Made by a program: the position numbers and the translations under genes
Notes under the pieces: model-generated
The model's database searches: none
What the model saw: only the letters and a program-made list of their open reading frames with translations
Told to the model about the DNA's origin: nothing
NCBI GenBank assembly: GCA_964006375.1
Contig: OZ023262.1
Location: forward strand, 90,965,654 to 91,029,653
DNA length: 64,000 nt
Direction of reading: 5' to 3'
Source: Tillus elongatus
Taxonomy: Eukaryota; Arthropoda; Insecta; Coleoptera; Cleridae
Part shown: piece by piece, positions 35,629 through 48,263 of the stretch
Numbering within the stretch: position 1 is the first letter of the stretch
Layout of the letters: the number at the start of each line of letters is the position of its first letter

Positions 35629-35975
35629 CTGGACGCAGCAAGTGCGTTATGGTAGCGAACTTTATTTGTTTATGTAGAAATCATTGTTAGTGAAATTTTT
35701 GTAAAATTTTGTAAGTTTTCTCGAAAAGCTTTTTGTAAATAATTATATCTTGGTAGGTGGCTAAATACCTTGAAGAAGTTTGTTGGCCAGGAAAATCGGG
35801 TCAGTTTTTCGGATATATTTTAAGTTAGTTTTCGAAAAATATTTGCCCTTTTCCAACAACAAAGTTATTTTGATAAAATGTGGTACATTGTTCCCACTAT
35901 AGAGGTTATACTGGTTATAAAAACCATTTTTATGAAAATTCACTACCATAACGCACTTCTGCGTCCCGAGTTTTT
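35625..35975 (+). repeat. TIR-module unit (MITE-like)
   Basis: Bounded by GGACGCAGCAAGTGCGTTAT (35632) and its inverse ACCATAACGCACTTCTGCGT (35944). The interior includes TAATTATATCTTGGTAGGTG and GTTATACTGGTTATAAAAAC. Confidence 0.85.
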
Positions 35976-35979
35976 TAAA

Positions 35980-36530
35980 TGGAACGATAGGCCTCAGACA
36001 CCTCGATTCAGAATCGAAAGCTGCGTACAACGATGCCACGCTCGCATTTCTGAGACGTCTCGGAGACATGACGTCACATAGTTTCAAAATGTTTGTGATT
36101 TTTGAAAAGTCTTACCCCTCTCATTTCTTTATTAAGAGGGATTTCAAAAAAAATCCAACGCCATCTGACAAACTACCATGCGATGCGTTCAAATATTGCG
36201 GCAGAAAAACAATTGCGGGGATGAGACACTTATAAAAATCACAAACATTTTGAAATTTTGTGACGTCATGTTTCCGAGACGGCTCGACTCAGAAATGCCA
36301 GCGTGGCATCGTTGTAGGCAGCTTTCGATTCTGCATCGACTGTATTCGTCTGAGGCCTATCGTTACATTTGAGAAAATCAACGTTGGCCATGGATTACTA
36401 TGAAGGCGATGTGCAATTGTTTTTCTGTCGCAATGTTTGAACTCATCGCATGGTAGTTTGTCAGATGGCGTTGGAATTTTATGATATCTCTGATAATAAA
36501 GAAATTACAGGGGTGAGACACTTAAAAAAT
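35980..36530. repeat. Nested snap-back (two interleaved inverted repeats)
   Basis: Arms 1 are about 35980-36105 and 36230-36372 (GGAACGATAGGCCTCAGAC / GTCTGAGGCCTATCGTTAC, GTGACGTCATG). Arms 2 are about 36106-36218 and 36405-36530 (CCAACGCCATCTGACAAACT / AGTTTGTCAGATGGCGTTGG). Arm order is 1, 2, 1', 2'. No coding signal. Confidence 0.82.
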
Positions 36531-36535
36531 CACCC

Positions 36536-36740
36536 AGTACGTCTGTCTGTTAGTACGTGTAATAACTTTCGAACGAATTGAGATATCATCTTCAAATTTG
36601 GAATCCAATTAGCACCCGACAAAGGAACGCTTGGAATTAGTTTTTAGTAAGTTCGCTTCAGGGGTAGGGGATAAATAAGGGGTGATTTGGTAAAAATTGA
36701 CATTTTTAAAAATAAAACTCGAGTAATATAATGCTTTAAA
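36536..36740 (+). repeat. Dispersed copy of the 33-kb tandem unit
   Basis: Contains GTCTGTCTGTTAGTACG, ATAACTTTCGAACGAATTGA, AGGGGTAGGGGATAAATAAG and AAAACTCGAGTAATATAATG. Confidence 0.75.
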
Positions 36741-36779
36741 AGTTTATGGGAACAGAAATACAAGTATGTTCTTTGTGGC

Positions 36780-37989
36780 TAAGCTATGGGCCCTAAATTA
36801 ATTCCATGAAAATGACTCTTTGAAGAGAATAATGGATGATATTGCCTTGAATAGAGTTAGTGACATCATCAATGTCTTGGTGCACTAGTACCCACATGAA
36901 AGTTACTTTTTTTTCGTAGCCAGTTGCTTCAAGGGTTTCCTGGAGTCCCAAGTTAGTTTAGACCCGGTTTTGAAAGATATAAGAGTCTTAAGTATTGCCT
37001 GACTGTCTGAGAGGATGTAGATATCTCCATTTCTGAGTCTTCTTTGTATGCACTCCTGTACAGATAGATTTATAGCGAACATTTCTGCTTCGAAGATGGT
37101 GAAAGTTTTCCTAGGGACTTGGCGAGTCTAAAGGTAGGTTACCTTATTCCCAGTTCTTTCGACCCGTTAGTATACCATACAGATGAATTGTTTGTCAGCC
37201 TTTCACCGTCTCTGTCCCATGCTTGGCTGCCACTTATGACCACGTGGAATGAAATCGTCGAGTTCAGTTTGGCTGGCTTTGAATCTGTTGGTGTGGCGAG
37301 TGATTCCAGTGGACTAATCTCCAGGATTCAAGTAGCAGACCAAGTCTCCTGATTTTAATTTGTCTGCTTTGTAGCCTTGACGCTGTCATTGCTGCTTCCC
37401 TCTGCAAGCATATGCGCAGTGGAGCAAGATTTATCTTTGCTTATATTGCAGCTGTAGGGAATGATGCCGTTATTCTAAGGGAGATCAGTCTCTGCAATTT
37501 TATTTCTGTTAAGGATTGTTCCGTTTTTAGCCACCATTCTATATATGTATATGTGACCATAGGTTTGAGCGCAGTTTGGTGTGGCCAGTATATCATCCTG
37601 GTATTCAGACCCTATGTCTATCCCACGAGTCTATGCCATGTTCAGATTTCCACTGTGGCCCTCGAAATAATTTTTTCCAACTGTGTGTTCTAGTTCACTT
37701 TTTGCTCCTTGGTGATCCCCAAGTATTTCACATCATTGGAAAATCATATCTGAGTTCCATTCAGAGTGGGAGCTTTTAAACTGAGTCTCCTTCTGTTTGC
37801 CTGGATATAACAGCATCGCCTTTAACCTTTACTGTTATGACATTGTAATCTGCGTATTATTGGACTACAAATCCTCCACCGCTCAATGTAGTCAAAAGTG
37901 ACCACAACAAAGGCGATAGCACTCCTCCTTGAGGACAACCTTTTGTCGTAGTCACTGTTGCGTTGGTTTTATTTGTGGTGTGTCATAAC
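36780..37989 (-). pseudogene. RNase H-bearing LINE, 3' part (split by hAT)
   Basis: Minus-strand non-LTR retrotransposon continuing from 41095-40801 across the hAT insertion. Directly left of the hAT, about 37965-37860 gives KGCPQGGVLSPLLWSLL (RT motif B region), then a broken VVQ*YADYN where Y-A-D-D is expected. Near 37110-37010 the frames give IFEAEMFAINLSVQECIQRR and then IYILSDS, the Glu and second Asp blocks of an RNase H domain, followed near 36890 by WVLVHQDID, in the place of the usual WVPGH block. Together these place it in the I/R1/LOA group with C-terminal RNase H. Several stops and frameshifts. The plus-strand open frames 37119-37693 are shadows. Confidence 0.78.
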
Positions 37990-40792
37990 CAGGGCTCGGA
38001 TTTTTTAGGTGAAATATGCGCATGTGTGTGCAGGAAATTTAAAAAAAAATGCACCAACTTGAACAAAATATGCACAAAAATATCGATATATGCAATGAAT
38101 AAATAATCATAGTATACCCATAAAACAAGTTTTTAAAGGTCTAAGCTATTAATTTTATTCACAATCAATACCACATGGGACCCTAATTATATTATTAATT
38201 AATTATTCATTAATATTATTATAGCAGTTATTACTATCAACACACATTATTAAGTGGCGCTCTAAATTATCCATTTTGAAAGATTGCCTTCTCTCAGTTA
38301 GTAGGTTTTTATACGAAGAAAAGCTCTGTTCTACGTCGACTGAGGTAATTGGAGCATATTTTAAGCTTGACAATATGGTAGGGAGTACATTGTTTAAATC
38401 GTCTGAAAAATCTCCCTCCAGAGCTTTTGAAAGCTTTTGCGTTAACTTGGTAAAACCCTCATTTTTGTGAGTGTTCCTGATTATTTTTTTGTAATTTGTT
38501 TTGCAACAGGCGCATTTGCTTTATCAGTAGTTTCTTTGAAGTCTTCTATTAATTTAACTGATTTAGTTAGCAAAACATTTTGCTGCTGAAATTTTTTTAT
38601 AGTTTCTGTAAATATTTTATAATTACTGTTTAAAAAACATAAATGCTGGCTCAATTTGTAGTCCTTTAAAATATTTTTTGCTTGTTTCACTGACGCACCT
38701 GCTTCATCTGCAAACTCAAGAATTACCGTCGTGATTTTTCTAAAATGTTCAAAATAAAATAAGGCAGCCTCGATCCAGGTTCCCCATCGCGTGGTTACAG
38801 GTCTAGGAGGTAATGGTACCCTGGGCCGAACGGCTCTATATCTTTGACTCTTAAAGGGGCTTTGACGAACATTTTTTGATATTATTGATAAATTCATTGA
38901 CTAAAGGAAATTACTGTCTAATTTCTTCTGCTACCCTGTTTACCCCGTGAGCCAGGCACGTACAATGAATTAAGTTGGTATAAAATATTTTTAAATGAAT
39001 TCCAACTTTGACCATATATGAAGCAGCATCGGTAAGCAGTAATAAAACTTTATCAACTGGTATAGCATTTGGTAAAAACACTTTTGACAGACCATCTTGA
39101 ATAAATCTTGTTATAGTAATATTATTTGTTTTTTCTAATTATTTGACTGCAATTAAATAAGGCCTAGATGAAGAAATTTCAGTTAAGGTGCCTATTATTA
39201 AGTTAGCAATATATCTACGACAAACATCTTGAGTTTCATATACTACAACGAAACAAAAATTATTGTTCATAATATTTTTACTCCTGAAAAAGTTTCTAAA
39301 TAGCATTTTTCAACCATATTTTTTTCAAAGTACTTTCATCTGGTATAGACTGTTTACAATATTTTTCCAAAAATGACTTGAAGACAGTGCTATTTAATTT
39401 ATTCGGTGGAATGTTAGAAGCAACCATTGCCTTGCATAAGTCAAATTTAAAGGTATCCTCTTCTGCTTTCTTTGTTTGGTTTCCCAAACATTCGCTTGGG
39501 ATGTATTATTTGAATTTCGTTTCTTACAATTTCTTTGATGCAGAGGTGTCTTATAGTGTTGGTCTATGAGATATTTCCTTGCGCTTGAAATCTGTTTGAA
39601 AAGAAATCAATATTACTACAGGCATCTACATTTGTTTTCGGATAAATAGAAATCTAGTATTATTTTGATACAATATCCGTGAATTAGGTAATGAAAATAA
39701 AGAAGTATATTTAATTTGTATTTCACTAATTTCTTTAAGAACTGCAAGGTATTTTTTGATACTTTATTTAATTTTTTATTTCGATTGAATTTCATAATTT
39801 TCGATTATAAAAAACATGTGTCGGAAAATTTACCAAATAGATATTGGGCTGATTAATGGCAAAGGTTAAAAAACAAAGAAAATAGATCACTTGCTTAAAA
39901 TATAAAGTAACTTACCCCTTTCCCGCATGGTTAACAAAAAACGTTGTCATCATCTACGGAAAGCCCTGAGTGTGGCCGTATCCAGCTTGGAAATTTGAGG
40001 CACATTTGTTTACAGTATAAAATAATAAAAACAACCCTACACTAACACTGTCTAAAGATGAAGTAAATTCACTGTGCGTTCAACTAAGCACAAGAAAACT
40101 AAATAAGAGAAACAAATTATTTCAATTTTAGACACTACTGGCGTGCAAATGAATCAGCCCTAATCCCCTTTAATGTCTTCTTACGAGACTTAAGATACGA
40201 ATAAAATTACCTGGCGGTCAGTCCTTTCAATATCATCTGCAGTTAATATTGGGATATCCAGACACAGTTTTTATGATAGGCGAGCGTAAAACCCTAGCTT
40301 TTACCAATTTTCGATTTACAAAATACCTCAAAGTTGCATTTTGCTATTTATTTCACGTTGATGTAAAGTACAATAAAAGATCGCCATTACCGACAATCCT
40401 TCCGAGAATTTGTTTTTATACTCTCACCTACTAGCTACTAGTTTCATTTAGGTATAGCACGTACAAAGATAGAAAGCGGTATATTCTAGAAACCCAGGAG
40501 TAGCTCACCCTGTCTAGCGCACTGTCTTATATCTGAGGGAAGCGCTCGAACTATAGAATACCAGGAATTTGGAATCTCCTTTCCGCCAGCTACATTTGAA
40601 CGGCATATAAATTTACCTAAGTAGTTGCTTACATTAAAACAAGTATATGGCTTTTGTTATATACGAAAATCCCCAAAAATTATATTCAAATAATGAAAAA
40701 TATATGAAAATATGAAATTTAGGCAAAATACACTAAAATATGCAACTTATGCAAAAAATATGCGAATTGCATATAATATAATCGGAACCCTG
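37990..40792 (-). mobile_element. hAT transposon, complete ends, 8-bp target duplication
   Basis: The left tip CAGGGCTCGGATT (37990) and right tip, inverted CAGGGTTCCGATT (ending 40792), form short imperfect TIRs typical of hAT. Flanking 8-mers are GTCATAAC (37982-37989) and GGCATAAC (40793-40800), matching at 7 of 8 positions, the hAT hallmark. Subterminal regions carry many ATATGC(A) words (left: ATATGCGC, ATATGCAC, ATATGCAAT; right: ATATGCAAC, ATATGCGAA), likely transposase-binding sites. Length is 2.8 kb with a decayed transposase inside. Confidence 0.92.
38200..39500 (-). pseudogene. hAT transposase pseudogene
   Basis: Decayed transposase of the surrounding element, readable in pieces. 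39487-39296 gives the early domain (FKFDLCKAMVASNIPPNKLN, then SIPDESTLKKIW). Around 39060-38950 VLLLLTDAASYMVKVG carries a catalytic Asp of the RNase H-like fold, followed by HCTCLAHGVN. 38897-38481 is a 139-codon open piece containing PLPPRPVTTRWGTWIEAALF, a conserved hAT block. Further downstream, near 38360-38290, APITSVDVEQSFSSYKNLL is the C-terminal dimerisation block. The order and spacing are those of a normal hAT transposase, but stops and frameshifts separate the pieces, so the element is non-autonomous now. The BED zinc finger is not evident. Confidence 0.85.
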
Positions 40793-40800
40793 GGCATAAC

Positions 40801-41095
40801 ACAGCTTTTTCGCATTGTCTTAATCCATCTTACAATGGGGAATTCCACTTCAATTTTTTGAAGTGCCAATTTGATGGATTAATATGGGATGTTTTGAAAA
40901 GCACCCTCTATTTTTGTCCACAAATATTTTTTCCCGCCACGCTAAACGGGTAGGGCGTCTAATACGGACTTGCCCGCCTGTGGGGCGAATTGCTGTACAT
41001 GAAGCTAGGGCAACGTCATGTTTTTGGTATAAACACCACATTTGTCTCTTTGTATGCCTGTGGAATATAGCTTAGAACTAACCTATCTCTGAATA
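40801..41095 (-). pseudogene. RNase H-bearing LINE, 5' part (split by hAT)
   Basis: Right of the hAT, minus strand. VVFIPKT near 41030 (RT motif 1-2 region), then IEGAFQNIPY*SIKLALQKI (about 40910-40860; motif A, usually DIEGAFNN) and VRWIKTM up to the hAT junction. The reading picks up again left of the hAT with the GCPQGGVLSPLLW block, showing that the hAT landed inside the RT domain. Upstream endonuclease is absent. Confidence 0.75.
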
Positions 41096-41099
41096 TTCG

Positions 41100-41365
41100 C
41101 TGCAATTGGGGTTTTAATATGCAAAAACAAATCATTCATTTGTATAACTTAGGATTTAATCGGTTGTCTAGGGAAATATATAGCAGCCGTAAATTTTCTT
41201 TTTAATCGACTTCAAAAAAAAAGGAGGAGGTTCTCAGTTCGACTGTATTTTTTTGTGTGATACCTCACAACTTTTTTCTAGGTGCTCCTCATGTGGTCCC
41301 ATATAAATTTGATCAAGGTCTGACCAGTAGTTTTTTATTTATCCTTGATGAGGGCGGTTTTCTAT
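41100..41365. other. No recognisable feature
   Basis: Short spacer containing GACTTCAAAAAAAAAGGAGG and AGGTTCTCAGTTCGACTG. Possibly the end of another repeat, unassigned. Confidence 0.3.
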
Positions 41366-41367
41366 TT

Positions 41368-42240
<873 letters not shown>

Positions 42241-42960
42241 TAAATTCACTAAACACACAATATTTTATGAAAATTTGCTACCGTAGTACAATTTCTGCAT
42301 ACTGACTTTTTATACAGAAGTTACTGGTGAGGTATATTATGTAACTTACGAAGTCGGTTGAATAATGCACCAGTATTGAATCAGTAACAAGCGAATCATT
42401 TTGCAAGTGCAATATAACGTGCTATCGTAATAAGCGCATAGATTAGATTAATAGTAGATACCTAGACTAGTTGTAATGGCCACCAATTACATGTAATATC
42501 CTTTTCCTAGAGTTGTACTTAAGTAATAAATACGACTCGGTAATTTCAGCAATGATATCCCACATAATGAACATGCACCGAACGACTACTAACCATACTT
42601 ATTAAGAAAGTAAAAGAAATTTTGCTATGCGTTATTAACCCTGTAGATTATCGACAATTTAATTAGTAAAATATTATTTATTGAAGAGGATACTACGTAT
42701 AGTAATTAGGGAATTATTAACGTTTCAGAACTTATAATTTAAGTAAGTACACGTCTGGTGTCGAAGATGGGTAATTATGTCCTCAGTGGGCGAGATTTCG
42801 TGACGGTATTTTATCTTGCATGATGGTATATAATAAGAGTTTAACACTGTGTAACGAAATTTTTATCACAAATAGACGTTTTTAGTGCTAGTAAGTATTT
42901 TGTGATGCGTTGGGTATCGAACATAATTATTTGGTGATGAAATCTAATTATGATAAATAT
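42241..42960 (+). other. Spacer; 3' part may be the 5' UTR of the CR1-like LINE
   Basis: No gene. 42270-42310 is one more degenerate module (AAATTTGCTACCGTAGTACA). The last ~200 bp may belong to the LINE leader, but its start cannot be fixed. Confidence 0.35.
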
Positions 42961-42963
42961 ATA

Positions 42964-43174
<211 letters not shown>

Positions 43175-43178
43175 TACG

Positions 43179-44223
43179 ATGCCGTCGAGTGAGGTAGACG
43201 ATAAATCGAGAGCTCCTCAAAAACCGTGCAAGAGGTGTAAAAGTGTGGCCCGTACGGGTTTAAAATGTATCAAATGTGGTACAATAACACATAACCGATG
43301 TGCGGAGATATTAAAAACAATCGAAATAATTGATGATAAGACGATTATATGTTGTGAAAGTGAAATGTCTGGTGCAGAAAGTGTGGAAGATTTATCGAAG
43401 TCACAAAATGTAAACAGTGAATTGATTTATCAAAAAGAAATTAAATATCTTCAGGAACTTTTAAAGGCAAGAGACAAGATTAGCAGTCAACAAGAAGAGA
43501 TAATTGTTAATTTAAAAGAGAAGATCATTTTAATAAAGAATGATAAGCAGAATCAGAATATGAAGGGCTCCGTTCCAAATAAAAATAATTATTGGTAGCG
43601 AAGAGCCAAATTATTCCAGGCCTCCACTGTTAGTACCCAAGGGTGTTGATTCGATAGATGGGGAAGGTACTTATCATTTGACTGATGGGGATGCTTCCTT
43701 GATTTCTTCATACACACAGGTTATGTCTGCGAGCGTAAATAGCAATAAAAGTTTACAAAAAAATAAATCAAATGCAGAGTTTTTGGAGGCACCAAATGAT
43801 ACAGCAGATGATGGCTTCAAACAGGTAATTAAAAAAAGGAAACAGAAAAAAAGACATGTCAATGTAGGGTCTGCAAAAAGTGAAGATACTTCGTTTGAAG
43901 GTGCTGTGGAAAAACAAAAAAAAGCGTGGTATTTCATTTCGCATGTGAAATCGTCGGTGACGGCTGATATAATAAAGAAATACATAGGAAGCAAAGTTAT
44001 GTCCGATGGAGAGAACCTTGAAGTGAATGAGATACATACAAAATATGAAAGACAGGATAAATGCTTCCAGATAGGTGTCCCCTTTCAATATAAAGACATT
44101 TTATACAAGAATGAATTCTGGCCAAGTGGTGTTACATTTAGGAGGTTCCGGTTTCGATGGGAGAGAAAAAGTGTGGATACTGCAGAGAAGCAAGATTTTT
44201 TAGAAGATGCAGTGCAGAATTGA
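43179..44223 (+). pseudogene. CR1/Jockey-like LINE ORF1, one frameshift
   Basis: ORF1 of a nearly intact LINE; ORF1 proteins bind the element RNA. ATG at 43179. Residues 16-45 form a PHD/zinc-finger-like cluster (PCKRCKSVARTGLKCIKCGT, then HNRCAE, with CC at 62-63), followed by a coiled-coil-like acidic/Lys region (EIKYLQELLKARDKISSQQ). The frame closes at 43598, but the next frame is open from 43564 to 44223, so one indel near 43564-43598 splits the gene. The second part has a Lys-rich linker (KQVIKKRKQKKRHVN) and a C-terminal domain running from AWYFISHVKSSVTADIIKKY to FWPSGVTFRRFRFRW, a fold shared by many arthropod LINE ORF1s. It overlaps ORF2 by 67 bases. Confidence 0.85.
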
Positions 44224-47097
44224 ACTTGAGCGAAGGAAACTCTGAATGTCAGAAAAATAAGGCAGAATTGTTTCATCAAAATATACAGAGTTTACGAGCA
44301 AAAACTCTCGAACTGGAAGTATTTATTGAAGACAAACAGCCTAGTGTCATATGTTTGACTGAACACTGGTTGAAAAGGGATGAAATTCTCTATATAAAGG
44401 GTTATTATATGTCCACCTGCTTTGCAAGAAGTGAGATGTCGCATGGGGGGGGGTCCTGCATCTACATCCGAGATGACTACGAATCAAAAGCAAGCAAGGA
44501 ATTAATGGAACTGGGCACAGAAAATACATTTGAGTTGAGCTGCTGTGAAATAGAGCAACTGAAAACTATAATAGTTTGTGTTTATCGGACACCAACTAGT
44601 GATTGTGAAGTTTTTATGGAAAAAATGACAGACACTCTAGATATGCTAAGCAGAAAATCGCTAAAAAAATCAGTAGTGGTGTGCGGTGATTTTAACTTGA
44701 ATTTTCTGGAGACAGAAGGCACAGAGGGAGCCAGAGTCAATTGTTTTGTCAATTTAATGACGTCCTATGGCTTTGGTCAAACTGTTCTTGAGCCAACTAG
44801 AATATCCCACAACAAGATCTCACTGATCGACAACATCTTTGTCAACCAACATCCAGTGCCTCAGAGTCGTGTCATCAATACAGCTCTGTCTGACCACATG
44901 GGACAAATGCTGGAAATAGGTAAGGACACTAGCAATAGCGAAAACGAAACAGTTAAGATAAAAAGGCAATATTCCGAGAAAGGAATCGAGAGATATGTAG
45001 AATACTTGTCAAACAATACTTGGGATGAAGTCTATAGAGGAGAAGATGCAAATAGGGCATATGACCATTTCTCTGAAATCATCTCTTCCTGTCTGAACAC
45101 AGTCTTTCCGAAGAAAGAAGTACGGACCAGACAGAAAACATGTTGCTCATGGATTACGCCGGAAATACGTGCATCGTGTAAGACAAAAAGAACTTTATAT
45201 ACATTGATGATTAGGGGCAATGTCAGTAGAGAAAGCTACAATCAGTATTGTAGCTCTTTGAAAAGAGAAGTAGTTAAGGCCAAGAGACTGTCCCATGAAA
45301 AACGGATTGAGAGCTCTGAGAATAAAATGGAAACAATGTGGCAACTTATAAATCACAGTACAGGGCGAAAACCTCCTCAAAATAGAACATTACTACAATG
45401 TATACATCATGGCGAAGGAGAGACTCAATGCTTAAATCAAGTCAATAGACTTTACATTGGAACAGGCTCAAGTTGTCCGAGGACAAGCTCTGGACAAAAT
45501 GTTGCAGTGAACCAAAAAAATCTATTTTTTTACCCCACAGATTCCTCAGAAGTCTATAATACCATTATGAGTTTAAAAAACACAAGGTCGGTAGGTCATG
45601 ACGAAATACCGGTAACTCTCTTGAAAAGAGCTGCATATATAATAGCGGAACCTCTTGCGCATATTATAAACTTAAGCATGTCGACAGGAGTATTTCCTGA
45701 CCAACTGAAGTTAGCTGAAGTAGTGGCCTTATATAAAAAAGGAGATAGCTCAGACCCTCTTAATTACAGACAGATAGCCTTGCTTTCAAACATATCAAAA
45801 ATATTTGAGAAGATCATAAACAAGAGACTCATGGCATTTTTTGAGACGAATAAACTGTTAACTGACTCACAGAATGCATACCGGAAAGGAAGGACAACCT
45901 CCCGAGCAGTGTATCAACTAATCTGTGAAATCTTTGAAGCTTTTAATGAGAGACATGAAGTTGTGGGAGCTTTCTTGGATCTTAGTAAGGTTTTTGATTC
46001 AGTTGATCACGACATGTTGCTTGAGAAGCTTGAAAAATATGGGGTGAGAGGTGTGACCTTATCATTGATAGCTTCCTACCTAAAAGGAAGAAGGCAGCGT
46101 GTCTCATGCCCTAGCAGCCTGAGTGGAAAGTTTGTCAGGTCAGATTATGAAACAGTAATAAGAGGAGTTCCACAAGGCTCCATACTAGGGCCCACACTTT
46201 TTATAATTTATACGAACGACCTGCCACAGTCATTAGTAAGCAGGGTAGGATTATATGCTGATGATACATGTGTAATATTTCGGGACGTAAAGCAACACAG
46301 GCTACTTGATATAATATATGGTGAGTTTTGTGAATTAGAGTCCTGGTTCTCAAACAACAATCTGAAATTAAACATGGATAAAACCAACATGATAAGATTT
46401 AGTTCGGTGGCCATGTTTACTGATACACTGGAAATAAGGCTCAACAATACTGCAGTAAGTACCAAGTACAACTTAAAATTTTTGGGTTTGAATTTGGATG
46501 CGAGACTAGATTGGAAAGAGCATGCTTCTCAAGTAGTAAAAAAAATTTCTAAACTAACTTACATTCTGGGATCTGTAGCTTACTTGGTGACCAGGGAAGC
46601 AGCTCTAACAGCTTACTATGGGCTAGTGGAGTCTTGCATCCGATATGGTATAATTATATGGGGTGGTTCTGTGGAGGTAGACAGTGTCTTCCGAGCACAA
46701 AAAAAAATGTATCAGGAGAATTTTTGGTTTGAAACCAACCGAAAGCTGCAGAGGCTATTTTATGTCGGGAAATATTCTCACCTACTACTCGCTGTATATC
46801 ATTGAATGTGTCAAGTTTATAAAGGAAAATGGTGATCTGTTTGTTCATTATGAACAGCAGCATACTTACCCCTTGCGCAACAGAGATGACCTGATACAAC
46901 CCCACACACGCCTGACTAGGTTGCAGAGAAATGCAAGGTACAATATTATAAAAATATTTAATCAGCTGCCCGTTGAGGTAAGACAGTTGCCCATGCCAAA
47001 GCTGAAAGCAAAGTTGCACAAATACTTGTTGCAAAAAGCCATCTACCATATGGATGAGTATTTCAATGCTACCGATCTGCAGCATATTTTGGTTTAG
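44157..47097 (+). pseudogene. CR1/Jockey-like LINE ORF2: endonuclease and reverse transcriptase, one frameshift
   Basis: About 980 codons. It nicks DNA and copies element RNA at the nick. Starts at ATG 44157 and is open to 46805. An A-run near 46700 (CACAAAAAAAAATG) carries a one-base indel, after which the final ~130 codons continue in the frame ending at 47097. The APE-type endonuclease (about residues 35-260) shows FHQNIQSLRAK, ICLTEHWL (Glu), VVVCGDFNLNF (Asp/Asn), LIDNIFVN and SDHMG. RT (about 430-750) shows RSVGHDEIPVTLLKR, VVALYKKGDSSDPLNYR, FLDLSKVFDSVDHDML (motif A; Val where Ala is usual), RGVPQGSILGPTLF and LYADDTCVIF (motif C intact). The C-terminal tail has RLQRNARYNIIKIFNQLP. 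Apart from one frameshift in each ORF the copy looks young and recently mobile. Confidence 0.93.
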
Positions 47098-47505
47098 GCT
47101 CCCTCAAAACAAGGCCTTCTTATAATACAGTTTGTGTTTGGCCAGGTTTTTGTCTTTTTAGTTATTATAATTTCTTTATTATACATGTAATTTTAATATG
47201 TTTAATGTTTGTATTTTATATTTTACACTTTTTGTATACTTAATTATTATGTTTTTATTTATACATAGTTATTATTTTTACATGCAATTTTAATGGGTTT
47301 AATGTTTTTGTGTTTTATATTTTACAATTTTATATACCTATTTATATTTTAATTATACATAGTTTTTTTATTCTATACATACAATTTAAATGTGTTTTAA
47401 AGTTTTGTATTTGATATTTTACACTTTTTGTATGATTGTGTATATATTAGTGAAAACTGGCTCTACGCCCAAGTGGGCATTTGTATCATATTTGAGTCAA
47501 TAAAG

Positions 47506-47510
<5 letters not shown>
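47098..47510 (+). repeat. LINE 3' UTR with three internal ~95-bp repeats
   Basis: After the ORF2 stop, TTTTATATTTTACA-type words recur three times (about 47210, 47315, 47410), each followed by TATAC/TATG and ATACATAG-like words. It then ends GTGGGCATTTGTATC ... GAGTCAATAAAG and continues as (ATT)n, the tail type expected of CR1-like elements. Confidence 0.75.
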
Positions 47511-47586
<76 letters not shown>

Positions 47587-47587
47587 G
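47511..47587. repeat. (ATT)n shared by two LINE tails
   Basis: About 75 bp. On the plus strand it is the tail of the CR1-like element. On the minus strand (AAT)n it is the tail of the R2-type fragment. Confidence 0.93.
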
Positions 47588-48263
47588 TGACTTTAGCCTG
47601 AAGGGCTTTCACACTCCTTAAAAGGGGAACATTCACTCATCCCAGGTATCTCAGATACCAAAGAGACCGAGCTCAGATGGAGCCCGTTCCAAGGTATCGG
47701 GCACTGAACGACAAGGTTACACATCCTCATTTCCCAGGAATCTCCGCACGGCGTGGGCACTTGCAAGTATTACCGCCTTCTGCATAATATTATAAAGATG
47801 CTCTCCAAGACCCAGTCTCTTAATGTTCTCTCGAAGATGCTTAGGAACCACACCAGTTGACGACATGACTATTGGAACCACTCGGACACTATCTGCCCTC
47901 CACTGTCTCTTTACTTGTATCTCGAGGTATCTGTACTTAATGGTCTTCTTGTTGTACTTTATCTTTAGATTATTAGTATTCGGAATGGCTACATCAATCA
48001 GCGTTACTTGGTTGCTGGACTTATCCACTATTATTATATCTGGCCTGTCGTGGGCAACTCGTTGGTCTGTGAGCACGATCCGATCCCAGTACAACTTGTA
48101 TCCTGACTTCTCTAGAACAGGCTCTGGAGTGTATCTGTAGTAGGGCACCTTACTAAGATTTAAAAGTCCCAGTTTCAGAGCCAGTTCTTGATGAAGTATT
48201 TTCGCAACTACGTCGTGCCTCTCTTTATACTCTATTGCAGCAAATGCCTGTAGCGGGCACCTA
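47588..48263 (-). pseudogene. R2-superclade LINE C-terminus: restriction-like endonuclease
   Basis: C-terminal ~180 codons of a LINE with a restriction-like endonuclease in place of the APE type. From about 48255 the minus strand reads FAAIEYKERHDVVAKILHQE, then the 144-codon open part 48148-47717. Visible are PYYRYTPEPVLE, LYWDRIVLTDQ, RPDIIIVD and LIDVAIPN (the PD...D nuclease core), KYRYLEIQVKRQWR, and VVPIVMSSTGVVPKHL, a combination found in R2/R4/Dong-type elements and their relatives, which nick the target with this domain. The ORF ends at 47717 and the 3' UTR runs to (AAT)n. RT and zinc fingers are missing (5' truncation near 48263). The remaining frame is open, so this copy is not old. 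Confidence 0.82.

Noticed and set aside
37119..37693. Plus-strand open frames over the LINE remnant
   Set aside because: They are shadows of the minus-strand RT/RNase H reading, which has recognisable motifs.
43674..44088. Two 106-codon minus-strand frames opposite LINE ORF1
   Set aside because: Antisense shadows of a clearly coding region.
47823..48140. 105-codon plus-strand frame
   Set aside because: Antisense shadow of the R2-type endonuclease frame, which carries family motifs.
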